Source of the DNA: Lepturacanthus savala | Lineage: Eukaryota; Chordata; Actinopteri; Scombriformes; Trichiuridae | Reading direction: 5' to 3' | Assembly (NCBI GenBank): GCA_030544235.1 | Contig: CM060464.1 | Span: 24,481,152-24,545,151 of the forward strand | Length of the DNA: 64,000 nt | Part shown: positions 22,965 through 36,099 of the stretch, piece by piece | Numbering within the stretch: the stretch's first letter is position 1 | Layout: each line of letters begins with the position of its first letter | The notes under the pieces: model-generated | Seen by the model: only the letters and a program-made list of their open reading frames with translations | Told to the model about the DNA's origin: nothing | Database searches by the model: none | Position numbers and translations under genes: made by a program

Positions 22965-23425
22965 TGATATGGTGATTAGTGAGCCTTTACTAAATGTCCA
23001 GAATGACATCAACTGACATATTGATACTCTTGATGGGACATGAAAGTGACTGAGCTTTTTCATCTTCTAATGTTCATACTTTTATTATACAATATTATAC
23101 AATCATACAATTATTCATAATTCAACACATCCACAAAATGTCCAATACACTCTAAAATACACTCACTGCTTGGGAGCAAGCAGTGAAATGTAGATATATG
23201 TACCGTTAATTCTGAAAGTTAGAGTGTAATATCAGGAGGCAGTAAAAACAAAAAATAAAATTGTAAAAATTAATATAAAACTGTTATCACTCTGTTAGTA
23301 ACGCTGCAAAAAGGACCTGAAGTGTCATGAGGGCAGTGCGTTGACGCTGTTGTGGGGGCTGTAGACAGAAAGTAACAGCTGTTTTGACGCGTTCCATTTG
23401 CCCGTGGTGTATTTCGACCAGGGGA
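22965..23425. other. No gene seen
   Basis: AT-rich. 23284-23425 continues a minus-strand open frame from the adjacent LINE fragment but does not resemble the LINE family and may be unrelated. Confidence 0.35.
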
Positions 23426-23429
23426 ATGG

Positions 23430-23640
23430 GGGATGTCCTGGCTGTCAAAAGGTGAGACGATGTGGGGAAATGACTTAATCTGGTGCCAACATGGAGCGCT
23501 TCAGTTTTTCCGCTGTTCAAATGGAGGAAATTTGTGCTCATCCAGGCCTTTATCTCCTTAAGACAGGTGCTGATGCGTGACATGGCTGCAGAAGGGCTCA
23601 GGCAGTTCTGATGTACCACTGGGTATCACAAGCACATCCC
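23430..23640 (-). mobile_element. L2-lineage LINE fragment spanning the RT catalytic motif, decayed
   Basis: On the minus strand, 23613-23637 encodes ACDTQWYI, a remnant of the YADDTQLYI-type RT active-site block with one catalytic aspartate replaced by cysteine. After a frame change comes CLKEIKAWMSTNFLHLNSGK then TEALHVG, the block that follows the active site in L2-type ORF2. The window's other LINE copies begin at or after this block, so this is the only copy here that includes the catalytic motif. Inactive. Confidence 0.65.
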
Positions 23641-25504
23641 ATGTTTACTGATAACACATCCAAGGGAGAACAAATAGAATTGTTTGCAAATGCACATTGA
23701 CACTCACACACATTATTTAGGTATATAATTTATAATTTCTTTCATAGGTTTATCAGTTTCCTTTGTACAAAACAGTCTGGAAGAGCTCCCTTGACTCCTC
23801 AGCCTTTCTTTAAATTAGCTATGGTCGATTCCAAAATCTAATTATAGCAGGTCATGAGGGAGAAAAAAGTACAATTTAAAGGACTTAGCTTTTTCTCAGG
23901 ATTCAATCTAATCATCTTCTTCCTATGATTCTGAATTGTTGCCTTTGGGAATGATTTACAGATCAGACAATTCTAACAGATAGATTCTAAAATCTATAAA
24001 AGATGAATTGTAGTGTCCATAAAAAAAAAAAAAAAGTACAAATTTAAAAAATTCTTTGTAAAATTGCTGGTACTTGCTGCTACACCATAATACTGGATGA
24101 TAATTTACAAGTGAAAACATTTGTAGAAGGAAAGCAGGTGAATGCCTTTATCACAGTAAAACAGTATGAGCTGGAGTTCATGTTCTAAAAGAACTTCCAT
24201 ATTCACACAATTGATGTTAGCTCAGACAGAACAGGGTGCAAATCAAAAAAGGATATGGGTGAATTTCAAATTCACTCCGTTAGCATGAATTGATGTGAAC
24301 ATATGAGTTAAAAATAAATAGTTACCAGTGCATCAAGAATGTTCTTCATGACCATCTGACGAAGAGGACGAGGAAAACTGAGAGCAACCAGGAGGGAAAT
24401 TCCAGAAAGAAGCAGAGTTCCAACAGTTCCAAGGGCGTTACGGATGTTTTTCATGAACATAGAGAAAAGGAAAAGGGAGGAAAGGAAGGGAGGGGAAGCA
24501 CCAGTTTATGGTGGTGATGGTTGTGAGCTAGCTTACAGCTATTGTACAGTTTTTGTCTGTTTGGGGCCCGGAAACAACCAGCCTGTCCAATGTTTAAAAA
24601 TATACATTACACTACCGAACACCTCTGAGCTATAACTTTTTTTTTCTTCACTAAAGCTGTTGTGTGTCATGATGCTAAGCTTGGCTAAAAACATCCGTAC
24701 AACATTTGCAGATCTCACTATCTGAGTGAATTACTGTTTTTCTACGTTCTTGTTGTGTAAGAAGACTGTGTCTGCACATGACAAAGAAATACAACAGCCA
24801 TAACGAGATGTGTATCAAATTGGTCAGTTCTGTTTTATGTAGGCCTATTCTATGTCACTTTATTCTGTAACCAAGCAGCGCTTCAATGATTGCTGGGATG
24901 GGTTCTGGGATGAATTGGGAATTATTTGACTGTACAGTGGATATGTTCTTTCTTTTATCTTCCGAAACCACCACATATATCCCTAAATAAATGATCTTCA
25001 GTCTCCAGCTCTGGTTAATTATAGGATTTATTCCAAGTGAAGCCTGTGTGTGCCAGCTCAGAAAACAGGCCATGCATCTGTTATTACAGCTTTTCCTCAC
25101 CTCTCATTTTCAGCGTTTGACCTTTGCAGATCAAATTAAAGGAAAAGGGAGGGAAGGGAAGAGGAATGACACATTGAATTTGACCATTATTTCAACTGAT
25201 GCTTGCACAGTCATTCAGTGGGCAGTCCCACGCCAGGAATCTATCCATCGTGGCTCCAGTGTTACGACTCTCTGGGACTCACATGGCAAGCTTTGGCTGT
25301 AGCAGCTGCAACGGTGCCAACGGGCAGTTAGAATCCTGCAGTGCAGGACAGACGGTAGAGGCTAATACAGGATGCCACGGCCAAGACTGGGAAATGGGAT
25401 GGGGGGAGAGCCAGGACCGGGATAGACGGAGGCCGAAATGCCCAAACAGAGACAGGGGCCACAGGCTCAAGGCTGATCGACGAGTAGGAGAGCTCTGAGT
25501 AAGG
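23641..25504. other. No gene seen
   Basis: AT-rich to 24.3 kb. 24340-24500 is purine-rich (GAAGAGGACGAGGAAAACTG, GAAAAGGGAGGAAAGGAAGG). 25010-25500 is GC-richer and non-repetitive, with overlapping frames on both strands but no domain; it may include a conserved element. Confidence 0.3.
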
Positions 25505-26030
25505 GCAATCAATTTGTGAAAAATCTAGAAAAGTTGGAAAAGTCGCAAAAGCAGCAGGACACCACTTCATATTTATTATCATATCAGAACATTTTTACTT
25601 TAACCTTATAACATTTTACTGTAACTTACATTTTTATCATAGTGTCAGGATATTTTTTACAGTAATGTCTAGACATTTTTACTGGAATGTTGTGGATATT
25701 TTAGCTGGTCATTTTACCAGAATGTCAGGATGTGTTTTAACCTAATGCAGTTAATAGTAAAATGCAGTTAATTCAGACAGTATTACTGCATTTTATCCTG
25801 TAAGTGTTGTGTTTGAAATGACCATTTTAACAGAAACCATTATTCTTCTCCTAAAACTAACCAAGTGTTTTTTTTTTTTTGTTTTTTTTTTTGCCTCAAC
25901 CTGACCATAAACACAGTGTTGCACATCATAAAACATAATTTTGTAATTTATCTTCATATGTTCCAATGAGTTGGTAGCACCTCATTCATATCTATTAGAC
26001 TGATAACCATTGATAACACCCATTTTTAGG
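25505..26030 (-). repeat. Family R transposon-like repeat, partial copy
   Basis: The left side has GTTGGAAAAGTCGCAAAAGC and AGCAGGACACC. The interior has repeated ATTTTTACT-TAAC and GTCAGGATATTTTTTACAGT units. The right end TATTAGACTGATAACCATTG then ATAACACCC is the inverted family end. It shares the left block with 7545 and the right end with 59978-60930. Confidence 0.55.
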
Positions 26031-26331
26031 TTTTTCTTTAGCATTTTAAAAGATCATGAATTATACTAACCATCTATGTATTATTGACTTAATATAATTG
26101 GATAAGTTTGTCAGTTTCATTTACCACTTTCAGAAATTCAAATATTGATGAAAAATCCAATAGATGTTTACAGTACTTTACCAATCAAATGGAGTTATTT
26201 AGAAAACAAATGTGTACTTGCAGTTTGTTGCCTTAAACATTTTTACAGTAACCATATCATAGTATTCTCCATATTTCTGTTCTCTGTGGATGTTTGCTGC
26301 AGGTTACCAATATAATTCAACATAATTGGGC

Positions 26332-26696
26332 TGATAGGGCGACACAGTGCCGCAGGGGTTAGCGCTGTTGCCTCAAAGCAAGAAGGTCACAGGTTCAGGA
26401 CCTCCTTGTTCCTTGGTTTGGGACCTTTTCTGTGTGGAGTTTGCATGTTCTCCCCATGTCTATGTGGGTTTTCATCGGGTACTCCGGCTTCCTCCCACAG
26501 TCCAAAAACATATTGAGGTTAATTGAAAACCCTAAGTTGCCCATAAGTGTGAGTGTGGGAGTGAATGGTGTGTGTGCCCCATGATTGGCTGGCATGACCA
26601 TCTGGGGTGTATCCCTGCCTCTCACCTGTAATGCACTGGGATTGGCTCCAGCAGACCCCTGTGACCCTAATGAGGGTATAGAAAATGAATGAATGA
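26332..26696 (+). mobile_element. V-SINE, copy 2, with 10-bp target duplication
   Basis: It has a tRNA-like head (GGGCGACACAGTGCCGCAGG then GGTTAGCGCTGTTGCCTC, B box GGTTCAGGACC at 26392), the conserved core (TCTGTGTGGAGTTTGCATGT, TCCCACAGTCCAAAAACATA) and a tail ending TATAGAAAATGAATGAATGA. The direct repeat ATAATTGGGC at 26322-26331 and 26697-26706 is a clean target-site duplication of the kind left by LINE-driven insertion. This is the best-preserved V-SINE of the three. Confidence 0.9.
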
Positions 26697-26709
26697 ATAA
26701 TTGGGCCAA

Positions 26710-28180
26710 TGTGTGTGTTGAATAAAACCTAGTTGGTTACATCACTTAAATTCCACAAGAAGTTTAAACTCGATTGAGGAAGCATATTACTACCTGTTAT
26801 TTACCAGTAGTTCTCCAACTTATTTTTACAATAAGTACCACCATAGAAAGTATTCCTTTTCTTCGAGTACCATCATTATGATGTTAACGTCAAACACAGT
26901 TCATTCTGGAAGAAAAGAGCTGAAATGAACCGCTGCTGTCTGAAGTCCTGAAAACCTGCAGACTGCTGGGCAGAGACAGCACAAGGTTGAAAAACACTTA
27001 TCAGAGAGGGAGGAGGAGAGATGATGAGGGGGTAGGGGGCTGGCTGGATGGAGAAGAGAGGTGTGGGAGGAGGTGGCCTCAGGCTGGGATTTACAGGAAC
27101 AACGCCAAGAAGAGTCCAGCCTTCTCCTGACTTGTATTTTTCTCTGCTCTCCATTCTCGCTGGCAGTATTTTACTGCAGTGGGACAAGCTTTTATGCAAG
27201 CCATTTGAGACTGGAGGAAATATAGATCTAATTTGAATATTTACATATATTTGGTTTGAAACAGGAGGTGAATAACCAACACAGGATCCTACAACACCCA
27301 CACAGCTGACAGAAACTGTTAAACCTTTTTTTTTTCAGATGATCTGAAAGGAAAACCTCTTTTTTTAAGATATATTACAGAATTTATATTTTAATTGCTT
27401 TAAACGATTTTCAGTAAATTAATGTATTTTTTTTTCAAATACTGGGATACCCAGTGACAGATGGTGCAATGCATGGCAAACCATGCCAAGAATGTTACTT
27501 TCTACTCCTCTTCAGTTTTCATTTTGATCTAAATCTCCCCCAACACCATCTAGTGTGAACTGTGACTGTAGAAGTTTGATTTGGTTGCTCCTGCTTCGTC
27601 ATAACAACTGTTCACTATTTCATTTTAGGTTTCTGAATGATAATCTGGAAATGTTGACGACACTGGAAAAACAAAAAAAAAAAAGTCAATAGCGTTTGTT
27701 GAATGTTTTTTTTTTTTTTTCTATTTCACAGATTTCAAATATTTCAATATAAAATATTTCAAAAACACACACCAATAACATAAGAGATAATTAAAAATAT
27801 ATTCTGTAAATACCATGTCTATATAAAAAAAACATAAACAAATGTGTAATTCATATTATATTACCGTAAATAACATATTTTGACATTTAAAAAGAACTTG
27901 TAAATCAAATGTTTTATCAGTGTTATATAATCATATTACTTTGAAAATAGATAAATAATACCAAACTACTAGGATAGTAAAATTGTTAAAATAATTTTAC
28001 TCAATTTAGCAATTTAGTCATTTTTATTATAGCAGTATCAATATATGTTTTATAGAAAACATAATAGTTTTTATAGGTGGATATACCCTTTTTATTATTG
28101 AAAAAACTCTAAATGCATGTGATTTCTTGTCAAATTTAAGCTAGTTTAATCATAAAACATTCCTCAATTTTTATGAGATG
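26710..28180. other. No gene seen
   Basis: 26880-27240 is GC-richer, non-repetitive and has a minus-strand frame rich in proline with no recognisable domain. 27300-28180 is extremely AT-rich with poly-T runs. No coding signature. Confidence 0.35.
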
Positions 28181-28188
28181 GTTACTTT

Positions 28189-29010
28189 CAGTGTAAATTT
28201 GTCGGCTATTTTATAATGTAGTTTAAGTCATATTTAGTCAACTCTTATTCTTTTTTGCTAGTCACAATTTAGTCAACAAAAAGTCCTGGCATTTTAGTCT
28301 TGTTTTAGTGAAATAAATCCAAAGTATTTAGCCGGGAGCTTTCATAAGATACTGTGGAGAGTATAGAGAGATATAGAGAGGAGCAGCTGCAAAGAGTTGA
28401 CACATGCTGTTTTCTGTCAGCCTGTGTCACACTAAAAAAAAAATACCGACATGACATGATGTCTGAAGTAAGATAGGTAACTTGCTAGTGCCAAAGATCA
28501 CACTAGATTTTTTTTTTTTTTTAAGTAGGCAGGTAAAGGTATTGACCCAGATGCAGCTACGATAACTAAAATGAGGAATAATATGTTTTTATCTTCTATT
28601 TTTTTTTAGTATTTCAGGCAGGAATATATTTATTACAACATTAACAAGTTTATTAATAATAGTTGCCGCATTTAGTGCCGACAGGACCGATGGATGCTCC
28701 TCACTCAGAAGCACACTCTCACACACATACACACACACACACACACAGACACACACCATTGGCAGTAGCGCTAGAGAAGAAATACAAGTGATGCGCATCC
28801 AGTGAAGGCACTTTTTGGATTGTAAATTTAAAAAGTCGGTGAGACAATTTTATTATTTATTATTCTCTCTTATATCATAATTATAACAAATTTAATCACA
28901 GTTAGTTGATAAAGGCATTGATATCTTCTCACCTTTGTCTCATTTTCATCAAGAACAAAAATCATTTCTGTATATATTCCGTCTAGTCTGATGTTTCTAA
29001 ATTAACACTG
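28189..29010 (-). mobile_element. hAT-type non-autonomous element with perfect 8-bp target duplication
   Basis: The ends are CAGTGTAAATTT (28189) and AAATTAACACTG (to 29010), inverted. They are flanked by GTTACTTT on both sides (28181-28188 and 29011-29018), an exact 8-bp duplication as made by hAT transposases. Inside, in reverse, are the same landmarks as the 45499-46247 copy: TTTAGTCAACT..., a CA microsatellite, and GAGGAGCATCCATCGG with GTCGGCACTAAATG. It has no transposase frame. 28340-28560, absent from the other copy, may be a secondary insertion. Confidence 0.85.
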
Positions 29011-29018
29011 GTTACTTT

Positions 29019-32000
29019 ACAGTACTACCGGGATATAAAATGTAAATATATCTGTAAGATTCATTTGATATTATTAAATGATGGATGCTTCATATGGATG
29101 ATCTACAAACATTAGGCATGAAATTCCAAAACAGCCAATGCACACGGCTAGTTCAAAGTACACAACTTAAAATGCCTTTATTTACCTTTCATAATGATGG
29201 CTACATGGTTTCAAATAGGGCTGCCTTCAATCGTTGACATTAGTCAGGCGAGCAAACCCATTGCATTTATCTATGCAGCCTCATTTGTTGGACATGTCCA
29301 TAATGATGTCCATGATGAATTTGGTGCATCATCTAACTAAAATGGAAGGGATCAATGTCTTTCTGTTTGTATGACTGTATTTTGCATATCTCAAGAGCTG
29401 TTCATCCGACCAACTTCACACTTGGCAGGCGTATTGCTGAGGTAAGGGAGTACATCGTTGAGTCTGGAGTTGATCAGATGTGCAGAAAACAATCACTACT
29501 TGTCAGGCTTTGATTTGAACTCAATCCATAACACTTACAATATGTTGTTGTCCAAACGTAACATGAACCATAGTGGTGGATGATCAGAAAATAGTGACAT
29601 GCATTAATCCTGTAACAATGATTTGATTTTGGAACTTCTAACCGAAGATATAAACAAGCAATTTGTCCAAGACAGTCCATCTTAGACAAAATTACTTATT
29701 TATATAAGTTTGTCTCGATTTAGCGGTTCTTATTTGAATATAATGCCAATATAAACTGAAAGCAGCAATGACTGAAAGGTAAAAATGTCATGCTTTGGAA
29801 GGCAGCAACACAGTTTGTAGTTAATGGGCTAAAATTGCATTGTGCAGTCCTTCAACAGACCTTGTATGCATTCACAGCCTTTTTTGAACATTACATCTCC
29901 TTCTAAACCAACCATGAAGGCCTCGTAATTCAGCAGCAGCCCTATGAGATCCGGCTCTGGATGTAGACTGGAAAACTGTTTGCTAGTCACCTGCCGGCTT
30001 CAGATCTGTCCAGGGGAAGTGGTATGCCTCTGGGCTGTGGAGGAAGCACAGGGCCTGGGGAGATGTTAGTCTTCTGGAGTGGAGGACATGAGAACATTAG
30101 GGGGCCCCACTGTTGAATTTGGCAAGGGGGATGCTACAGAAGACTACAATAAACAACTGGCAAACACAGATACAGAGCAGTAAGTGGAATGTAGTTTGGA
30201 CAAATTTAATTATTAATATTTGGTGGAATATTTAGAGGTCTGTTAAAAGCAGACACTGTACATAATTTAGCATTTAGATTTGTTTTTGTTTTTGACTGCA
30301 GCCTGGGAATTCTGCTGTTTTTTCTTTGCTCTCTCTGGACGCATTGAGCACAAATAATGAATTACAACTTCTTGTAAGTGAGTTGAAGGTGAACAGTCTC
30401 TCTCTTTCTCTCTCTCTCCCCCTCTCTCTCTCTGTCGCAAATGTGCACACACAGCCACCTGTTCCACAGAGGAAGACCTTGTTTCTTTAAATGTATTTGA
30501 AATCAATGCAAACTAATAAACATGACAAAACTCTCTATAATGAATGAATATGTCAAAGAACTGTGTGCCAGAAGTATGAAGATGAAAAAGACTTATATCT
30601 ATTAACAGACACAACTAAAGTTACATACATTGTAATGCTAAAATGAAACGCATTGCAAAGAAAACTCAATACAAAATAAATACAAATTCTGTTTGTTTAC
30701 TTAGGATCCCCTTTACTTGCAGCAAAGCAACAACTATTATTCCTGGCATCCTTACATCACTTTACATTGTGCCAATATAATTATCCCTTTTACAATATAA
30801 CACATAATATACCAGAACAACACAAAATAACAAAATCTACATGAGAATCTTTTTTAACAAATGTCTACATAGGTATCATATGTATGAAACCAAATACAAT
30901 AGTTGAACTTGGATATTTCTCAAAAAAATCAGCTGTCAGATATCAGTAATAATATACTGCCTTTTTCCTCAAGAAAATGAGCCCAGATTTAATGTTCTCA
31001 ATTGACTTTGAGCCCAAATGTCTACATTTTCTTGATATGTGGATCAAATAAGAAGATGGAAAACTTAACACCTCTCTGTAGCAGAAAGAGACTGATTGTA
31101 TCACTTTCCTTCTGCCAAGTAGTTCATATTCGGAAGTACTTAAACAAAAGCCTTCCATAGCCAATGTTATAGGCTTATACAGACACATTTAGCTCTACTA
31201 AGAATTTTATTGAAAGTACTATTGATATGAATTAAACTTCTTGGTCAGAAGTTATTGCTCTGATTGCATTGAGAATGTCTACAATATTAGTCTTGCATGT
31301 ACGTATTACTATGTAATACATAATCCTATAGTAATATGTATAAAGAAACACAAAACACTACATCACAGTTTACTTATTTCAGGTCAGTTTTTTTAGGATA
31401 TGCTATTTTCAGTCATTCCAATTGTACAAAAAAATCTATGTACATTTAATTAACACATTAGACTATCATTGCTATAGTGACAGCTGGAAGGAAAACACCT
31501 GGTAACTGCTCCAGTGTTTTATCATTTGAGCAGCATCTGGTGTTACAGCATAAGACACAAACATAATAGCAATTTAAAAATGACTGACAGAATGAGCAAT
31601 AAAACAGCTGTAGTCTGCAGAATATGTTATGTTGTTAACAGAATATTGCTTAGTTTGTGAAAGTCTGACATCCTAATCAGCCTCTCGAGATCTTTATATG
31701 AGACGTGCAGCTGTGCAGCGTCATGTTTTCCTGAATGAGCTGAAATTGAGAAGGCAAATAAAAGTTACAAAAGTACGTTCTTTATAATTGATTCATGATA
31801 AACTATTATTTTTTTTAAATAACTATGAACACCTACCATCATTGCAAAACCCCTGAACAACATCCAGCCTGTTTACAATTCCGTCAAATCAGCTATACTA
31901 CTCAATTCGCACATTTGACCAAAGGGGCATTGATGTCTGGTTTAAAACTTCCACTTAGAATATTCATACTGGTTTGTTACTTGAAGCTTCCAGAAGCTCC

Positions 32001-32090
32001 TGCAGGTGTATTTAAGGAATTTGAAGATCTTTCAAGATGGATCTCATAGAGCATAGGTGTAGGTCTATTCTACTGATTGCATTGATGTTC
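29019..32090. other. No gene seen; minor repeat and CT tract
   Basis: 29370-29480 (ATATCTCAAGAGCTGTTCAT, CAACTTCACACTTGGCAGGC) resembles a fish dispersed repeat. 29870-30110 is GC-richer and non-repetitive. A CT tract lies at 30396-30434. The rest is AT-rich, with no coding signature. Confidence 0.35.
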
Positions 32091-32092
32091 AC

Positions 32093-32390
32093 ATACGGTG
32101 TGTTTCCACCGGTCGGTATTGGCTCAACTCGCCTCAACTTAGTTCCCTGTATTTGTGTTTCGATTGGCAAAATGTGGTACCTGTGGTACTATTTTTGGTA
32201 TACCCTTCTTCAGGATTTCTGGTAACCTCTGGTCTTTTACTTTGCTGTCAATTCTATATGCAATAGGTGTGTGTATTGCCAAGATATTACTGGTCGAATG
32301 ATTCTGGCAGTCAGGAACCACCTGACATATAAGGAGCTGAGATGGTTGATGTAAGGTGGCAGCGAACTTCCTCATCCTTCTCATCTAAAT
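32093..32390. repeat. Terminal part of a fish DNA transposon, truncated
   Basis: ACGGTGTGTTTCCACCGGTC, then GGCTCAACTCGCCTCAACTT and TTTGTGTTTCGATTGGCAAA, followed by TGGTACCTGTGGTACTATTT. This wording (GTGTTTCCA-C...ACTCG-CTC-ACT...GTTTC-ATTG...GGTACC-GGTACTATTTTT) is a known pattern at fish DNA-transposon ends. No opposite end was found. Confidence 0.45.
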
Positions 32391-32783
32391 GCCTACAATT
32401 TAGTTAAGAGCCACAATAGTAGTTGTAGTAGTCAAGGCAGAACTCCGGATTTTATTAACTTTGTTTATTATTCCTGTTTAATTAGTTAGAGATTTAAGTT
32501 TCATACCATTTGTTTATTTCATTTGTTTGGTCAGTTTTTCATTTTGTAGACCAGATAATTTGCTTGTTATTTTGGCCTTAGTCCATCTTGAAGCCTATTT
32601 TTCCTCTCTTGTACATATTCATCACAATCTGTAAATCAACTTTTTTTTGCATTGCTACTCAGTCAAGTTTTATTATGGCTATTTGGAACTTGGTGAGAAT
32701 GGAGGCCTTCTTGTGTAGTGTTCTAAGCACTGGGGGGTAACAAACATCATCCAAAAAAAGGCCATGGTCCGTGTCAGAGGTAG

Positions 32784-33146
32784 TTACCCCAAGTCATGTA
32801 GGCCAGTGATGTAAGCAAATGCAGATAAGTACCTCACTGCAGTTTCATTCATGCATTTTATGACAACCATATTCATGTTAATTGTTGATAGAACCATGGT
32901 GCGACTGAAGTCTTTCCGCACAAAATCGTGGTAAGTCAAGCTGGTACTGTCTATGGAAACAAGGCTATATAGACCCATTTCACTCTGAAGACTCTTTACA
33001 CATGAAGGTTTTTTGACAGAAAACTTGGCATTTGTTTGGGTGGGAGGAAGGATGGATGGATGGATGGATTGATGGATGACGGCCTGAAGTAGATGGCCCA
33101 TCATCGACCTGTGAGGTGGAGCTGCTACTTGTATCAGACTGTACAA
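32784..33146 (-). other. Unrecognised 120-codon frame downstream of transposon-like end
   Basis: The frame includes a translated GGAT microsatellite (33047-33077) and then SIDSTSLTYHDFVRKDFSRT and MVVIKCMNETAVRYLSAFAY. I recognise no domain. It could be a decayed transposase of the element starting at 32093, or chance. Confidence 0.15.
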
Positions 33147-33149
33147 GGG

Positions 33150-34090
33150 AGCATATATAACATAACATACTTACAGTTACATTGAACGGTGAATATCCTC
33201 AACAGTTAACTCTTTACTGCAGGCATTATGTCTTTCAGGTCAAACCTTACAACATTGCAGTGAAGGCTTCCAATACGATAGAGAAAGATACGTTCAAAGG
33301 CTCCACGGACGAGTTTTAAACACATGGGTTTATACACTACACTATTCACTGCAAGTGATATAGTTCTGCCTCATCTGGTTGCTTTCATCTTTGTCTAATT
33401 CATTCTCTCCTGTTGGTGAACCATCATTTATTGTATGTTAGTTTTCTTTGGCCTATCCATTCTGTAGTCCATCTCACCTTTTGAGTTTCTGCAACTTCTC
33501 CTGTTTGAGAATTGAAGGACAATCTCCTTCAGCTTTTACTCTGACTGTGTTCTGTGTGCATGTTCTTGGGTGCTGTCAATACTCTTCTAAATCTATTAAC
33601 AGCAGCATCAGGTCGATTTGTTGTTATGGATGTTGTGGATTGCTTGCCATTTCTCCTTGAATTGTGTTTTGTCTATTCCCCCATCGGCAGGAAATTTTCA
33701 AGTCTTATGGCTTGTAGGATGAATCAGTTTCTTTAGTAAACAGAGACAATAGCTCTATAATGATCGAGTTTCGTATCTCTTATTGCCAAGTTTTTCAGGT
33801 CAAGAACGATCTTCTCTGCTGTGTATTATTCTGCTTAAGAAATTATGAAATTACATCCGAGGTGATGTGAATAAAGAATACAGTTGTTCTGGATAGGATT
33901 CATAAATATAAAATTTATCAGGATTTGAAAATTTAAGTCAAAGTATTAAGTGGGTGACATAATGAGCTCTGTAATAATTCATGCAAACACACAGTAATAC
34001 ATTCCTGGAACTCTGATTAACTCTGAAGCTGGCTGTCCCTCCTTCTACACATTCTTACCTCTTCATGAATATGGTAAAAGTATTTCAGAA
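33150..34090. other. No gene seen
   Basis: Non-coding, pyrimidine-rich around 33360-33720. No domain or repeat end. Confidence 0.35.
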
Positions 34091-34094
34091 TTTG

Positions 34095-34545
34095 GGATGA
34101 AGGCAGTGGAGCAGTTGACTTCACTTGGCTCACAGCCTATCATTATTGCTCCCTATTATTCCCTGTGTGCTGAGAAAACTCAGATTTGGGAGCAGAAATG
34201 TGTGTATGTGTGTGGAGACACCAGGGCTGTGAGTGATCGTTATATACTAATGCACTTTCCTCTCAAGCTCCCCCTTATTCATTAATATACATATTTAAAA
34301 AGGGAACATTATGCAAATCCTGCTCCAGATTAGATGGCAGAGCTGGTAATTTGGTTTGATTTTAACGAGTCACCTACGGCAAAACAGTATTCTTCAGCTT
34401 GATTTAATCGAATTATAGAGCAAACATTAGAACTCCATTTGGGTTGCCTGTTTTCCCTTTTTGGTGCAGGCTGTGGTGCAGATGAATGCTGAAGCTTCAA
34501 TCAGCTCGCGCCACTTGTAGATGAATGCTCTTTCATGTGCTCTGC
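34095..34545. promoter_or_regulatory. Candidate conserved non-coding element
   Basis: Non-repetitive block with dense homeodomain-type cores: CTTATTCATTAATATACATA, GGTAATTTGGTTTGATTTTA, ACGAGTCACCTACGGCAAAA, GCTTGATTTAATCGAATTAT, and then CAATCAGCTCGCGCCACTTG. No frame. Enhancer-like texture; inference only. Confidence 0.42.
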
Positions 34546-34594
34546 TGAAAAAAATATGAAAACATGGGCTCAAGAGACCCAATCCAAATGTTAT

Positions 34595-35445
34595 CAGACC
34601 ATTAAATGGGCATCATCAGTGGTTATCAGCCTAATAGAAATGGGTTAGAAGGAGCCTGCTACACCTGCTAATAGGAGCATATCAACCCTTTGGAATAGGA
34701 CCATAATAAACTGCTATATTACAAAATAATTATGTTTTACAATGTGACATTTAGGTTAGTTTTGGGCATAACAATAGTAAAAAACACTAAGTTAGGGTGA
34801 GGAAAAGGTGATGTTTTGGGTTAAAATTATCACTTCGAATATAGTTTCAATTCCTCAGAAGTGGAAAAAATGGTCATATTCCTCACTTATTTAAGCGTAG
34901 TTGTCAAATAAATTAAAAAAAAATTCACTCTTTTAAAATCAAATCCAAAGTCAATCACATTTACTTTCAGTAGAAAAAATGTTAAAAATCATGTTGACAC
35001 ACAGCATTTTTACGAGCACTTCTCCATCAATCAAGACGACTTCACGATGGAATCTAAGCTGTACATTAGCTGCTGTCTGATTCATCCTGGACATGCTAGG
35101 ACATCTTCTCCTTTCAATGGTCCAAAGAAATGTCTTTATGTTTTGTCCAGTCTGTATATACTGCTCATACAAGGGAAGATGCCATAATACGTACTTTAGA
35201 TACTCTCAGGTGGGCTTCAAACATGGCAACTGTCATTACAAATATGTTTGGGTAAAATGTCCCAAATTACAGTAGAAATGTCCTGGTAAAAACCATGAAA
35301 TGGGAACCAAAGAGGGGTCAAGTGATCTAATATATATTTCATGTAAACTGTCATTTGTTTCAACACTGGATGATAATATCCTTCTGAACCTACCAGTAGG
35401 GCCCATCTAACAGTAATCTCTGAGGTTAATAGGTCAAGCAATCTG
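34595..35445. repeat. Family R transposon-like repeat, near full length
   Basis: Left end CATCATCAGTGGTTATCAGC CTAATAG; right end inverted and more worn, AGTAGGGCCCATCTAACAG near 35394 and GAGGTTAATAGG near 35420. Internal AACACTAAGTTAGGGTGAGG (34787) matches 36999, AAATCAAATCCAAAGTCAAT (34937) matches 37152, and GTACATTAGCTGCTGTCTGA near 35062 matches 48705. No coding. Confidence 0.55.
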
Positions 35446-36095
35446 TTTATTACGTGGCTAGCTATTTAAAAGTCCACAATTTTACACAATGTATTGATTT
35501 AAAAAATATTTGATTGCTTGTATTTAAAAGTAATCAATTAAAAATGTTCAAACTGTGTCATAGTCCTTCATTTTTATTTTTAAACTATTTTCTTGGGAGG
35601 AACATTGCTACAGAAAAGGAAATGATTAAACTAACCGATCCTTTTTACTTTTGGTATTTTGAATGGATGCATAAAACGATTACAGCACCTGATTGAGTTT
35701 TTTCTAGCTGGTTTTCTCTGTCTTTCTAAAACCTTTTTGTTGATTTCCCTGTCATCCAGCTCCATGGATCAGTCAATCAGCCGATATTTAATTTTACCAG
35801 ACTTTTTTTGCAGACTGATATATGATTGGCATGGTCCTCCAGAGTTTGTGTCTCAAGCAAATGTCTGTTCTTCTTAGGCCGTGATTACAATCGATTATTC
35901 AAGTACAGCCATGTAATAACCACTGATAATGGTTCTTAAATCAATAACATCCGAAACTGATGCTAAGACATGATGAGTCTGGGCGATAAGCGATTGTGAC
36001 CTACACATAATTACCCTGAAATAACACTTATGTTTTCATGATACTCCAACAGTGTTCCTTTTTTTGACCCTTAAAGTGGATCCAATGGCCGAAAG
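35446..36095. other. No gene seen
   Basis: AT-rich. AATAACCACTGATAATGG at 35915-35932 matches the inverted end of family R, so an R end may lie here. Confidence 0.35.
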
Positions 36096-36099
36096 AGAC

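Noticed and set aside
26395..26709. 104-codon minus-strand frame
   Set aside because: It lies entirely within a V-SINE, antisense to it.
26876..27301. 141-codon minus-strand frame
   Set aside because: Proline-rich with no domain; competing frame on the other strand and no conservation evidence available.
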